Of a DNA stretch of 64,000 nt, positions 20,401 through 33,100 are shown in pieces. Within the stretch, counting starts at the first letter, position 1. Each line of letters opens with the position of its first letter. A program made the position numbers and the translations under genes. The notes beneath the pieces are model-generated. The model made no database searches. It was not told the DNA's origin and worked only from the letters and a program-made list of their open reading frames with translations. Source of the stretch: Colletotrichum lupini (taxonomy: Eukaryota; Ascomycota; Sordariomycetes; Glomerellales; Glomerellaceae). The stretch is taken from assembly GCF_023278565.1 (NCBI RefSeq), contig NC_064676.1, positions 7,316,001-7,380,000 of the forward strand. The letters run 5' to 3'.

Positions 20401-23400
20401 GTTTAACTATTTCGAAGTACTTACGACTAAAGATTCTGTTCCTCGTATTATCGAATATAATACCTAGTCGATCTATATCTTTTAGATATAGGAGAAATGG
20501 GGTATTAACGGGTAGGATATAAAAAGTTATCGTTCCGAAGTACGTCTCTATTTCTACCGTACTTAGAGTAACGATTTCTTTACTTAGGCCGAAGCTAATC
20601 CTCGCAATGCCCGCTATTAACGTATTGAGCGTTACTAATACGATTTTCTATAGTACTTAGAATTACCCTTTTTCTCTTATTAACTATTGCGATACCTTAG
20701 TATCTAGGATAATCTTATAGAAATTATCTGGGCCGTACCTTTCGTTCGCGTAGAATGCCTATACGAGCTTAGTATTTAAATAATTTAAGTAGTATAAAAA
20801 GGACCCCTCTAGCTGCCCTTAGAATTGCTTAGCACCCTATCTCTTTTTTTTAGATATTAAGAGAGTAGAATTTTGCGCTATTAGATTCGTCCTTTTGCTT
20901 ACCTCCGTATCCGTTATCTAAGGGACCTTCCCTTACTATCCGTAAATAAAAGCCTACTTATTAAGAGCTTTTACTACCTTTTATTCGTTTAGCCTCGTAT
21001 ATCCTCCCGAGGCTAACGGGGCGAAGAAAGAGTAGTTAATATCGTCGACTTCGTTATAATCTAATTCGTTAGTATAGGGGGTAAGATCTTCTTTATCTTC
21101 CGAATCTCTTATAAAGTGCGGGTACTTTAGGCCGCTAAATTAGCTACTTTCGCTAGGTTCTGTGCCCCCGGATCTGCCCTTATATATAATAAGGAATTAG
21201 TTAAATCGATAAGGGCTAGTTTTGCTATCTACTACCCTCGATTTTTTATATTATTCATACGATTTAGCACGCTCTTCTTCGGAGTAGTTACTTAACTAAT
21301 ATCTATCCTTTTTATAAATAAAACACTACTTCTTCCGTTACCTTACTCGCGAGTTAAATCTCTACCTATTTAACGAATCTAAGATTCCTTATTAGCGATT
21401 ACCGTACTTAGCTTCTTTTCCTTTTTTATTATATATTCGGTCGACCTAATATTATTAATAAGGGCCGTCGTACGCTTAGAAATAGGTTTAGCGCGGCATT
21501 CTCGCTTTAATATTAAAACTAGATCTTAGCCTCGAGTAGAGCGTCTCGTAGTCTTTAGGTACTTAGTATAGAGTTATTTTCGCTTTTAAAACGCGCTAGA
21601 CTATAGTATAAAGATATCCGACTTTCCGCTCGTTAGTCCCCTTATTTAGCTAGGTTTTTGCTAGCTTATTAATTCGATTAATAAGCTCTTCGAGGATTTC
21701 TATTCGCAATATACCCTCTATTATCCTAGCTATAAATACGAAAGAAATCGCTCGTAGCTTAGATAGGAGCTCTAGGTTCTTATTATAAGTCTCGAAGCGG
21801 CTTCGGATTGCGTTAATTATACTAAGAAAGTCGTTTCGATCGAGATTACGTACCGCTCCGTAATAGTAATTAGAGGCTTTGCTTACGAGTACGATATTAA
21901 CTACCGAATAGTACTAGTGTTCCCTAATTCCGACTTTTTTATAATAATTATAAAACATCGTTAGGGTTTTTTATAAGACCTCATACTTCCCCCTAGAATA
22001 TAATTTCTCTTTTAGGAAGATCTTTTTAAGGTCTATAAACTACCTCGTATTTACTACTAGATTTTTAGTATCTATATACGATCCCTGCGTCGCTACGTAC
22101 TATTAGTAACTTCGGGTAGTCTACCTCCTTTCTTACTAACCGATTAGCACCGAATTTCGTATTAATAGTAGCGACGAGCTATAGATCGAAATAAGCAGAA
22201 TTATCGATTATCGTACTTCTAGTACTATATTTTACCTCTATATATCCTTCTATAACGATAGATTACTGTTAGTAATTATAAAAAAGAAATCTGGGTCGTT
22301 TACCCTTTTTCTAAATTCGTTAAAGCGATTATATACCCTATTGACTTATACCTAGGTTTATATTACGAATTCCTCCTCCGTAATCGTCGCTACTAGGATT
22401 TCGTAAGGTTCTCGTAATTATAATTACGCTAGTAATACCCCTCGCCTATAGAAAAATCTATTAACCACTTTTACGATTCCTAGGCTTGCGCTTATAAACT
22501 ATTCGTCTAGCTAATAGCTAAGGTCGTCTACGATTTTGTAAAATAGGGGTTACCCCTATAGCCCCTTTTTCTTATAGACCTTAGTTAAATAGATTAATAC
22601 CGCGTTAATTTGCTTACCGTTAGGCTAATCCGCAATTCTATATATCTACGTCCCCTAATAGTCCGGGTTAATATTTACTTACTTATAAAGGATTAGGATT
22701 CTATCTAGGATCGGGTTTTGTCCTCTTCTTTTTTACCCTAACTCGCTAAGGGTCGTGCTCTAGCTTATACCTATATTAGCGGTCGCTAGCGTATTTAATT
22801 TTAATAGGGATATATCTAATCCGCGCGCCGGTCGTAGTAAATCCGTACTTTCGCTACTTAATAAATTTATCGAGGTCTAAGAGATTCCCGCTTCCTCTTA
22901 CTGTCTCGCTACTACTCTCGTTTTTACTATTTCTAACGATTACTACTACCCTTTTAGATCGCTAGCTATTATACTTACTAAGATCCTCCTTTTCGTCTAG
23001 TATAAAAAGGTAGGTTCTAATAGTTCTTTTTAATAATAGTAGTAGTAGACGTTTATATTACCGTAATAAGATATAATAATTAGTCTTAAGATCTTTATTA
23101 GTTACTAATTTCTTAAAATTAGTAATCTTGCGCCGTAAGCTAGTATAAAAAGAAGCCCTTTAGCGGCCCTTTAGAGGATTCTTTTCTTTTCCCTTAGATC
23201 CTCGTCTTTTTAGCCTTTTCTTAAGCTAATAATAACTCTAATAAGAGGTCGTAGGACTACTTTAAAGTAGCCGCCTTTTTCCTAAGTTAATCTCCGAGAT
23301 CCGTAATACTCTTAACTCGATACTATTAGGACCTCTAAATCCCCTCCTCCCTCGTTAAACCGTCCCCTATACTATATTCCTAAGTAATACCCGGGGGGTA

Positions 23401-23992
23401 GTTAAGGGAGCTATGAGGAAGTTATCTAGATCGCAGGCTTAAGGGCGTACCTATAAGATCCCTATAATAATAAACTTTTCTATATACCGTAGATCTCTTA
23501 GCTTAATAACTCCTATAAAGTTACCTTCGTTACTAAGTAAGAATATCTACGTTTAAAAATCCCCTTCTTCGATTGCGTAGTACTTTTTTATACCGTATTA
23601 TTAAGCCCGTTCGTTACGCTAGTCGATTAGGTAGGTAATCGTCGTACGGGGAATTCTTTTTATTAATTTAGCTAGTTAATTTCTAATCGCGGGCCGGCCG
23701 CGGGGAAGTTATCTAATAAAAAAGGCTACTTAAGGCAATAGCGAAATACTAATTACCTAAGTAGTTCCGTTAACTAACGTAGTTTAATATAATAAACGTC
23801 GACCTCTCGTAGGTAGTAAAGGGCTACGATTACTTAATTCCGTGCAGTATTTAAGAATCGCCTCTTTTTTCGTCTACTTCTATAAGGTTAATTAGTACGA
23901 ATCTCCTATCCCGTGTAGTATTAAGAGGTCGTCTTTTCTACGTAGCGAGATACCTTACTAATCTACGATAATAAAATTTAATTACTAATTAA

Positions 23993-24194
23993 TATTAGTA
24001 TCCCTATTATAGGGTAATTAGTTCGAACCGTAGTTAACGAAGAGATTAATTAAATTATCTAGATATCTGCGTAGGTATAAAAAGGAGGTTCTAACCGTAA
24101 GTTAGGCTAGCTACGATAATCGTAAATAGGGCCCCTAATTAGCCCCTGCGCAGTCGGCTATATGCCGCGGTTAAATTGGACTTCCAATCCAACA
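23993..24194 (-). repeat. 5' LTR of Copia element A
   Basis: This copy retains the canonical TG at its start (minus strand) and shares the TATAAAAAGGAGG-like segment, read on the plus strand, with the other three LTR copies in the window. Confidence 0.85.
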
Positions 24195-26974
24195 GTTGGT
24201 TTATGTCCCGCAACTCGTGTTCTGTGCCGGGAGGTCCAAGTGCGTTTCGATTAACATTGGCTTCCGCATCTGTTCCGAAAAAAAAGGGTCAATGTTACAA
24301 GATACTCCTGTAAATGCTTCTTTGGGAGACTGACTTCTTGCTGCATTTGCATCCACCAATATACAACCTGCGTCGATAGCAGAGCTGATACTAGTCACAA
24401 AAGGGCATATTATGCACAACCAGAGGTCAACCTAGATCCAACGTCAGTATTGAGGAAATGTTTCGAAGACAGTGCGCCGTGATGACTCACTCTCTGAAAT
24501 CCACTGATCTCATTTGCAGTTTCCGAATTTGTTGTTGTCTCGTTCAGACTGGCAAACAGTAAACTGTTTGAGTCTGATTTTGTTGAATTCTCGGACTTTG
24601 GCATGGCCGAGGCCCTGAATTTCATTGGAGGGGAAGAACGGGGTCGCAGCCAGGTATTGACTTGGTCTTTCGAAGGGAACCACTCATCCGGATTTCCAAA
24701 TACGCTTGGGTCGAACGGCATCTTCCCAAACACAGTTCCTGAGTAGATGTTCAGGACCCAAGAAGGAATTATTGTCAAGGCATTGAGGAAGCTCAAAGGC
24801 GTATCAGAGCCGACGAATGCTTCCCAAAGTGTCGAAATTATGGGTAGCTTTATGGGCGAGGTCAGGACTTTCCAAAATTCGGCCATAATACTCGGTATGA
24901 CTTCCACGACATTCGTAATAATAATCTTGACAGCGTCCAGGAGGGTCCAAAATGCATCACCCAGAAGCTGACCGATTGCTGTGAACGCAGTGGTCTTTCC
25001 GTTGAAGACCGACGTGAACTTTTGCATAACATCGGAAAGCAATTTGACGATATTCGTCACTTCTTCGTCAAAGGTCTTCCCAACTGCCGCCATGATGACT
25101 CCAATTAGACCAGACAAATCCGGTAGTTGGATCACGTCGCCGAAAATATCGTCAGCTTGTTTCATGACCCAGCCGAGAGGATTGAACTGGCCAAGCAGTT
25201 TGACAATTGGGTTGTCGAAGATGAAACCAATCAGTTTTGTGAAGAAGTTCGTCTCACCGGTATTCGGAGGTACTTCTCTCGTGTCCGGTATCCACTGTTC
25301 GAGTTGGGATTTAATAGTGTCAAACATTTGGACAATGACTGGTTGCAAGGCTTCGACACTGTAGCTAATGAAGTCTATGCCTGACCCGATGGCCTTATTA
25401 ACAGTCTAAGAGCATCACACACTGATCAGCTTTCGCTTCAAAGATGAATAGGGGAGAAAGTAGAATTGGAGCACCTGGACAACTTACAACTTGAGTTTCC
25501 AATATCTTGTCAATGTCAAAAATGAAGCCAAGCCAATCAAGAAATCCCGTAATGTCGATTCCCAGTGCGGACTTCAAGAATCCCGCAAACGAGCGGATTG
25601 CTTCAACCATAGTGGTGATGACGAAGCGGAAGACCTTGCCGGCAATAGATACCAGGATCGAAACAGCTCCGTTCAATACGTTCATTGCAAATTTGAACCC
25701 CGCCGACAGACCTGACTTTATGGTTTCCCAGACATCACCAAAGAAGGACTCAATGTCTGTAACGACGTCTGTGACCCAGCTACCACCGTCCTTCTCGAGC
25801 ACTCCATTTTCCTTTAGAGTAAAAGACTCGGTAGAATTATTCACCGCCAAAGCGTTGACTGTCGTGTTGGAGACTGTGTTTTGTACAGTCTTGAACTTAT
25901 CCAGAACGCTGGCTGCAGCGTCAAAGTTGGTGGTATCCGGGAACTTGACTGGCCTGCCGTCAGTGGTCGTTGCATTCTGAAGTGATGCCGCAGTGTTGTA
26001 TTTTGGCAGCTGCGTTGAGATGCGCTGTGTTGGGTCAACTGAAACAGATGCGGTGGTACCAAACTGGCTTAACATAACGGTGTAATGTGGACAGGCGATA
26101 GAGTCATTGATTCGCTGCACAATGTTGACGGAACCTGAATTGTCGGTGACCACGGAAATGGGCTCTGCAGTGTTGAGAGTATATGTGCTCTTGTTGATTG
26201 TGACGTAAGCCCACTCACTGGAAATACTCTGTACATAACCAGTGTTAGAGGCCGGACTATAAACGATTAGGTATAGGCTAGCTTACCAGAGGGTAGTCAG
26301 CTCCGAGGGAACTGCCCGTAACAGAGCTGAATGGGTGAATAGACGTTACGTGCGCGGCATAAGTAAGCGATGGAGGTTGACCATCTGCAGGCCGAACGGC
26401 AATAATATGCTCCTGCCAAAGAAATGATTGAGGGGTGAGGTAAAGGTGTTTGACAGTCTTATCGCTGTTGGTGATATAGATGAGTTCCGTAGAACCGGAA
26501 GCCACGTTGTACTGAGTTGATATTTCGAGCACATCAGCGCGTATGGGCAGGCCAGACGCCAACCAAGAGATACTGGATGAGCCTTTCTTGGCCCTGGTTC
26601 CCTCAAAATAGTAGAGCTCATTGGCAGTCGACACAGCCAAACCCACCAAATTCACATCATATTGTGAAACGACCACCTGCTTGCACGAGATAGAAGGCAA
26701 GACAACTTGCGGTGCGGCATCGGGGGTATTTTGGGGGAAGAACGCGATACCATGATCTGAAGCAGCAAACAAATCTGTAAAACCACTTGGGGCTGGAGAT
26801 GAAAACAGACTATGCACATCGCCAAGGCCATCGAAGTCAAGTTGAACAGTAAGACTATTGTCCATGTTGGAAAAGGAACCGCCTACTGTCCCGTCGGCCA
26901 TATCGAACAAAGTAAATGTTCCTTGAAAAAATCCCGCTGAAAGATTACCAGGAGCAACTTGTAAAATTGACTTG

Positions 26975-27755
26975 GGGCGAGGATATCCTGCCAGCAGCTC
27001 CCGCTATTCTGCCACCAGGCTATGGCTTAACCTCCGCTACCTCCGAGCCCGGAGCCCAGCTACCCATACCCACCCACCCAGCTACCCAGCTACCTACCTA
27101 CCACACTTACCTCTAACCACTACTTCGTCGACCTCGCCATCGCTACCGCTACCGCTACTACTAATTAAAACTATTCCCAACGTTAATATACCATAAGAAG
27201 GGAATAATTGCAAAGTTAACGATCCCTTCGTTTACTAATACGACTACTTACTTTATAGCTAGCGCTTCTCTACCCTATTAATAAAGCTACCTAAGAGGCT
27301 AGCTTACTAGTTGCGATCAAAAGTAGTAACGCCTCGCAAAGTTAACCTACCTAAATAAGCGTCGCAAATCCTTAACCTCGTTTATAAACTACTAGCCTTT
27401 TAAGCGAGTTAATTAGATAGTTAGTTAATTAGATAGTTAGTTAATTAAGTAGCTAGGTACTTAGCCTAATTCGACGGAATCGTCGACTTAGGTTAATATA
27501 TCAACTTAGGCTAATACGTCGACTTGGGCTAATACGTCGACTTGGGCTAATACGTTAACTTAGGCTAACGCGTCGATTACCGTACTTTTTACTAAAATAA
27601 TTCAAGTTAATTAACGGCCTCTAATTAGCCTAGCCTATAAATACTGACTACGCAGAGCCCAGCTTACGTATATGCCCGAGACCGGCGGTCGTGTGGCGGC
27701 CGCAGCCACACTTGGTGGCAGAATAGCGGGAGCTGCTGGCAGGATATCCTCGCCC
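26975..27755. mobile_element. hAT-like MITE with 43-bp TIRs, inserted in coding sequence
   Basis: The 781-bp element is bounded by perfect 43-bp terminal inverted repeats starting GGGCGAGGATATCC. It is flanked by an exact 8-bp direct repeat TTGACTTG at 26967-26974 and 27756-27763. An 8-bp duplication is the hallmark of hAT transposons, and the short non-coding interior makes it a MITE. The core is AT-rich and RIP-like, but the TIRs are unmutated. It sits in an exon of the large minus-strand gene; excision with loss of one duplication copy would restore the reading frame. Confidence 0.85.
27484..27573. repeat. Five 18-bp tandem repeats inside the MITE
   Basis: Five units of the form CGACTTGGGCTAATACGT follow one another; the third and fourth are identical and the others differ by a few, mainly C/T and G/A, changes. 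Confidence 0.75.
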
Positions 27756-28535
27756 TTGACTTGTAGTGTTGCGGGGGTGCAACGGGAGCAGGATCCATAT
27801 TCTCGGGTAATGCGGATATGGTGTAGTTGTCAGCAAGAAGGCTACCTGTAGCTTTGGTTCCTAGAGCTATGATGCCCTGTCCCTTCGGAGTAGAGCCACC
27901 ACAGCTCAAAGCAGTGATGCTCAAAGCACTTGACCCACTCTTGTTGGAACGGGTTACCCATTTAAGCGCTATGACTGTTAGAAAAATGTCAAGATGTGGG
28001 AAGAGGGCTACTTGCAAGCTGGGTCAAAGGCTCCTAGGTCCACTACCGCAGTAAACAATGTCTGTGTCTGACTTGCATCGGCTGACACGCAGGCTATCAC
28101 CATCGTATTAGATTTCTCAGTGATAGCCTGCGTGACATCATAGACTTGGACCGTGTAGCCAGCAGTAGTTACTGGACTGATCTTGTAGGTCTGCCACACT
28201 TCGTAGTTCCCGAAAACATGACGAAGGCAATAGAGTTGCTAATATGCTATTAGTGCGATGTGATCGATATTTTAGACGGAAGGGGCGCACATTGTCGTTA
28301 CCGATAGAAAAAGCCATTGGCTGGCCATCTTTATCTTGAATAAGGGCGAGCTTGGAGACACCCCCGAATGCCGTGACAGGTGCAGTGTAGGAAGTAAACT
28401 CAGAGCAAACCTTGAGCCCTACCGTTGCGTCACTACTAGCTTGACTTTCAGACTGCCGTCGTCCTGAACCACAGATACGGGGGCCGGAACCGCCGTGTTG
28501 ACTGTGAGAACTGGTGTGAGCTGAGCGGTCGCCAT

Positions 28536-29543
28536 TGGTACAGCTTTAGATTGAGTACTGAGCAGACTTAGGACTTGTGAGAAGAGATTGTGATAACGTG
28601 CAGGTTCTCTGAACAATAATGAGGACACTTGATTTAGATTAGATGAAGTGGAGGAGTTGGTAAAGCTGGTACCTATCCATTATATTGCACCAAGCGAGTA
28701 CGACGGTGTTTATAAGCACAGTCTCTATAAAATCCGGACGAGAAGATCCGAGATCTGTTGATAGTGCAGGGAATGTTGCTTCGCATTTGCCAAGAAACCT
28801 TTTAGACCAATGGGGTCTACAGGTCGAGACTGCCTGGGACCAACCCACCCAATGGATGTTTCAATTGACTTTTACAGCCAAGCTTATGGAAAAAAGGTCT
28901 TTTTGTTTTAGAAGCGAAAGACAGTGAGGACATGTGATGATAATGGTGCGGGGTTGAGGACGTTTTCAGAACAGGGGCTTATTTTAGTCTTGCTAATTGG
29001 TGGTGTTGATAGCTGAATAATATGTGATAGTGTAAACCTCTGCAGCGCACGTTTTTAAAGTGGCCTGACCTTCCGAGAACGGAATATGTGATATATTCAG
29101 CTTCTGCAGTATCACTTTGTTAAAGGTTGCCGGAGTCGTGGAGAGCTGAATATTTGCTGTTCAATGTCTCGGCTTTTGGCCCTTTACAGTACTGGTTTGT
29201 TCGAAGTGGCCTGATTTGTGGGTCTACAGGCTACGCTCCAGCTTCGACTACAGAACCTGGCGAATCATCAAGGCTCATTGACGGCGTCACGGCGATTCTA
29301 GACCGCAACACCTTGTTGGTTGCATATGCAGATTAATTCGAAAAGAGCTAAACAAATGTCACAGTATCAAGATGTTGTTAGTGTGCTCTAGAAGCGTACA
29401 ATTGGTAGGGAATTTGCGTGAAGTGAAATCGCAAAGCTCTGGGTGAATATAAGAATCGTTCAACGGTACCAATCCATACCGCTGTTATACGTTCTCTGGC
29501 TCTGAGGTCTCCGTTAACAAGAACTATACCACCTATATACACC
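28536..29543. promoter_or_regulatory. Bidirectional promoter region of the head-to-head gene pair
   Basis: About 1 kb separates the start codons of the two divergent genes. It contains a degenerate 64-bp tandem duplication: AATATGTGATA at 29019 and 29083, and TCTGCAG at 29039 and 29103, are each spaced exactly 64 bp. AAGTGGCCTGA occurs at 29058 and again at 29204. Such repeated words may be shared regulator sites. No gene is convincing inside. Confidence 0.5.
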
Positions 29544-29939
29544 ATGTCTAACTTTACTCCTGGAACGTTGTCTGAATTTGATCTTGTCCTGTCAATCACG
29601 CAAGACGCATTGAACGCCCAGTTTTTACATCTTTTCTTAACTCCCCTTGCCGACGATGACAGCAAATACCTGATCAATCACTCCCTGGTTCTCAAACCAT
29701 CGCCAAAATCCCAAGCTGGCATCTATGGCACTATCGAATGTCCTCAAGTGTTAATGAATCTCCCTGCCAATGTGGACAATGCTAGAGTGGTTAAACTTGC
29801 ATTCAAGTTTCTTACAAACTCTCCTAGCTCCCCCGGTGACCCGAGCAAAGGCGTACCGCTATATGGTTAGTTATCAAATTGCCTTGAGGATACCTGTCAA
29901 TAGGTGTGTGACACAGGGAAGAAGCTCACAGAGGCCAAC

Positions 29940-30103
29940 TGTTATTAGGGTCTAAAAAAGGAATTATTAAAATCTACCCTTCTCTCGAGGTATATTACTA
30001 GCGCTCTATATATACTTAAGCTACTCTTTTATTACTTAGTCCCCCTCTTTATACCCCCTAAGCTATTCCTTAATTAATAAGGCCTAATTAATAAGGCTTA
30101 ATA
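29940..30103 (-). repeat. Left (3') LTR of Gypsy element C, strongly RIP-mutated
   Basis: The LTR is 164 bp. Its inner end reads CCTAATTAATAAGGCTTAATA where the other LTR has CCTGACCGGCGAGGCCTAACA; all nine differences are C-to-T or G-to-A. Confidence 0.85.
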
Positions 30104-33100
30104 AAGTACTCTCTTTCTTAGGCTTTGTCCTAAAGCCTATTTATAGTTTATATATATTACGTTAATCCCTTATTTAAGAGGTCCTTAAATATATAGTACG
30201 AGGGTAGGTATAAGTAGTGCCTATCGGCCCGAATATAGACCCCTTATTCTAAATAATAGCCCTATAATTCTATACTTAGGTCGCTCTTATTTATAGGCCG
30301 TCCTTACGACCGCTAGTACCTAAGTAGTTATTACCTTATTTTTATTTACTAATATTAACCCCTTTGTAAGCTATTACAATTCTAAATTCTTTTTTTCTTT
30401 TTTATTTATAATTATCCTTTTTATATATAATCTCTTATTTTTATTAACGTCTATACTACTCCCTCGTTACGTAAATATTATAGCTAATAAATATCTCTTA
30501 GATCCTTATTTTTATATACTTCCCGTGCCTAAGTAAGTTTCTTATAAAATCGTTCCGTATTCGCTACTAACTCGTTTTAATATAAATATAGCTCTTAATT
30601 ATAAAGTCGTTATTATTAATAATAAAATAGTTATTAGCGCTATAGGTACGCTTAGTAATAATAGTAGTAACGGTTTATTTAAAAAGCTTAATATTCCCTT
30701 TACTTACCCTAACCTTATACATATATTACTATTTATATATTACTTATATTAACTATTATAAACTCTTATTAAAAAATAAAAAAAACGAACGCTAAGAAAA
30801 TTAGGGTTAGCTAGGTACGCCCGCTCCCCTACCCCGCTTACGTTATATATAAAGCGCTTAATCTAAAAACCGAGTACTATAATTAGCTAAGTTAATAATT
30901 TATAGCCCCTAGTTCGCTCTTTTATTTAATATTTTTTTAAAATCTAGCGTGCGTTATATTAAGTATACTATATAAAACTATTTTTATAAAAATACGGTAA
31001 GTACTTAGCGTAGTCGCTATTCTATTACTTCTTTTATATATTATATTAATAATATTTCAAGTCCCTAAGTTTATAAAATCTATAATCCGAACCCTATAGA
31101 GCACCGCTCTTATTTTAAATAATAATATTTACGATTTAAAAGTTTATTACTCTATTATCGCTCTATTATTATTACTATTTAGGTTACTAATATTACTTTA
31201 TAATTTTAATAAACTTATTAAATCGCTATTAATAATATATAAAGGGCGCTTAAGCACGCTAATAAAAAGGCCCGCTCGACCCCCGTTATTAATAATAATA
31301 ATAATAAAGTAGCTATAAGCTCTTCTTATAATACGTTTTTATCCTATAACGACGCTATAATCGCACTACTTCGTACTATTTATAACAAAATACGCCGCTT
31401 AAATAATATTTTAATTAGTATATAGTCGCCCTACTTACGCTCCGTATTCGTAATTAATTATTTATAAATTCGTTAATAATAAGGAGATTATTTCTTCTAT
31501 AATAACCCTTAAAATAATAACTAGGGCAGCCCTTTTACGCATAAGGGCAGTTCTTTTATAAATAAAAACGGTCCTCCCGCGCGTTATAAAAATTAAAAAA
31601 ATAGTTCGTAATTAGCGCGTTTACGCTACTTAGTTACAGCTATATAGCCCCCTTTTTTTCGTTATTAATACCTAGTTCGCTACGTTATTAAGCTTATTAA
31701 GAACTAAGGCGCGCTACCTAATTAAAACTCGTTTTTTATATATATTAATTATTATTACGTTTTTAATATACTTAGCTAGCTCTTACGTATTTTTATTATT
31801 ATTATATCCTTTCTACTAGATTAGGTATTATCGCCTCCTTTTTAGCCCTCTATATTATATAATACTTTTTATTTTATAAAATAGCTCCCCGTTTATATCC
31901 CTAATAAGTAAGGGTTTCTAAGGGGCTTCTTTATAGTATTAATACGGCTCGAGTAAGGATATATAAAATATATCGTATATTCTATACTACGTTAGTATAT
32001 CTAATTAATAAGCGACCCTTACTATTCTAATTATTAATTTAACTTTAAATAAGCCTAGATACTTATTAACTAACTTCTAGCTAGGACGCTACTTATTAAT
32101 ATTCTTTTTTAATAATAATACTTAGTTGCTTATTTTATATAACATATCTATCCTAGCTTTATTAACTTATTACTTATATATCTCGCGTACTTTTTATATA
32201 AAAGGTCGTAAAGCTTTTTAATTAGCTCGTAGTCGGGCTACACGCTCCTTAACTAAAATATTTTATATACCGTCTCGAGCCCTTATTAAAATTAATATAA
32301 AATACGTAAATAAGAACCTAAATAAGGCCTTAGTAAGCGCTTTATAAATTACTAAATACTAAGCGTTATTATATATAAACTTAGCTAAGTAAAGACGCTA
32401 TGCCTAATTTAATTAATCCTAAGTATAAAAATAATAAAAGTACTATTCTAAGTATTAGTTTTATTATTCTATTTAACTATCCGTTTATAAATAGAACGTA
32501 GTATTAAAATACCTCTTTATTACTAAGAGGTAATAAAAATAAGTTTAAAACTTATTTATAAATAACGACCCCCTATTAAAAACGATCCCTCTAAGTATTT
32601 TAAACTTAATAAAAATCTTTATAAATAAGAGGTTTACGAATCCCTAGGCTATAAGGGTCGTCCTCGTAGTAATATAAATACTATACTTCGTAAATCGGTT
32701 TATTATAACGAGTACTGCGTTATAGGGGCGCTTCTTAATTAGTATAATTAATATAAATAAGCTTATAATAAAATTTAGTAATATCTCCTACTATAGCCTA
32801 ACTAAAATAAGTAGGGGGCGTAATAAGCTATATAGCTTATAATAATAAAGCTGTATCCGCTAATATATTATATAAATATTAATATAACTTTTTATATCCT
32901 TACTTACTCTATTTTAATAATAATAGCGTTTTAATAGCGCTATTATCTATTTTACGTTATAATATCTTATTATAAGTATATCGTAATATATTTTAATAAC
33001 CTCCCTCTTTAGCCCCTTATATAGTAATATATAAGCGCGGCTATTATAATATAATAACCTTCTTAAGTTATATACTTAGCTCTATTATTACTTTTTTTTA

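Larger units (their letters stand above)
17225..24194 (-). mobile_element. Ty1/Copia LTR retrotransposon A, RIP-degraded
   Basis: The element is 6970 bp with two 202-bp LTRs, 17225-17426 and 23993-24194. Read on the minus strand, the 5' LTR starts TGTTGGATTGG. The interior is very AT-rich with stops in every frame. One stretch (17974-17687) still reads as Copia RNase H, with KRVIRSILALEVYN and TDSYSLYECLVKLG. It is inserted in the large minus-strand gene in the same orientation as that gene. It is the same family as element B at 41623-48980, which points the other way. It cannot be autonomous in this state. Confidence 0.9.
16507..28535 (-). pseudogene. Large protein of unknown function, split by two transposons
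   Basis: A single minus-strand gene seems to start at the ATG at 28535 (MATAQLTPVLT) and stop at 16507. Main coding blocks are 28535 to 27764, 26966-26287, 26228-25488, 25405 to about 24480, about 24420-24200, and 17219-16507 with an intron near 16990-17050. A MITE at 26975-27755 and a Copia element at 17225-24194 interrupt it; the frame lines up again on both sides of each. Without them about 4.3 kb remains, roughly 1300 residues. The N-terminal part looks beta-rich. The middle has a beta-propeller-like stretch. The next part has long amphipathic helices, for example SILVSIAGKVFRFVITTMVE and LLDAVKIIITNVVEVIPSI. No family is recognised. A frame change near 28410 and another near 24280 suggest small indels or misread introns. 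It is paired head to head with the TULIP-like gene. Confidence 0.6.

Noticed and set aside
17225..24194. Possible mitochondrial or centromeric AT-rich DNA
   Set aside because: LTRs, a target duplication and Copia motifs with RIP-type changes explain the composition.
31280..31310. AATAAT microsatellite as a regulatory or CRISPR-like array
   Set aside because: It is a simple repeat inside a RIP-degraded retroelement, with no spacer structure.
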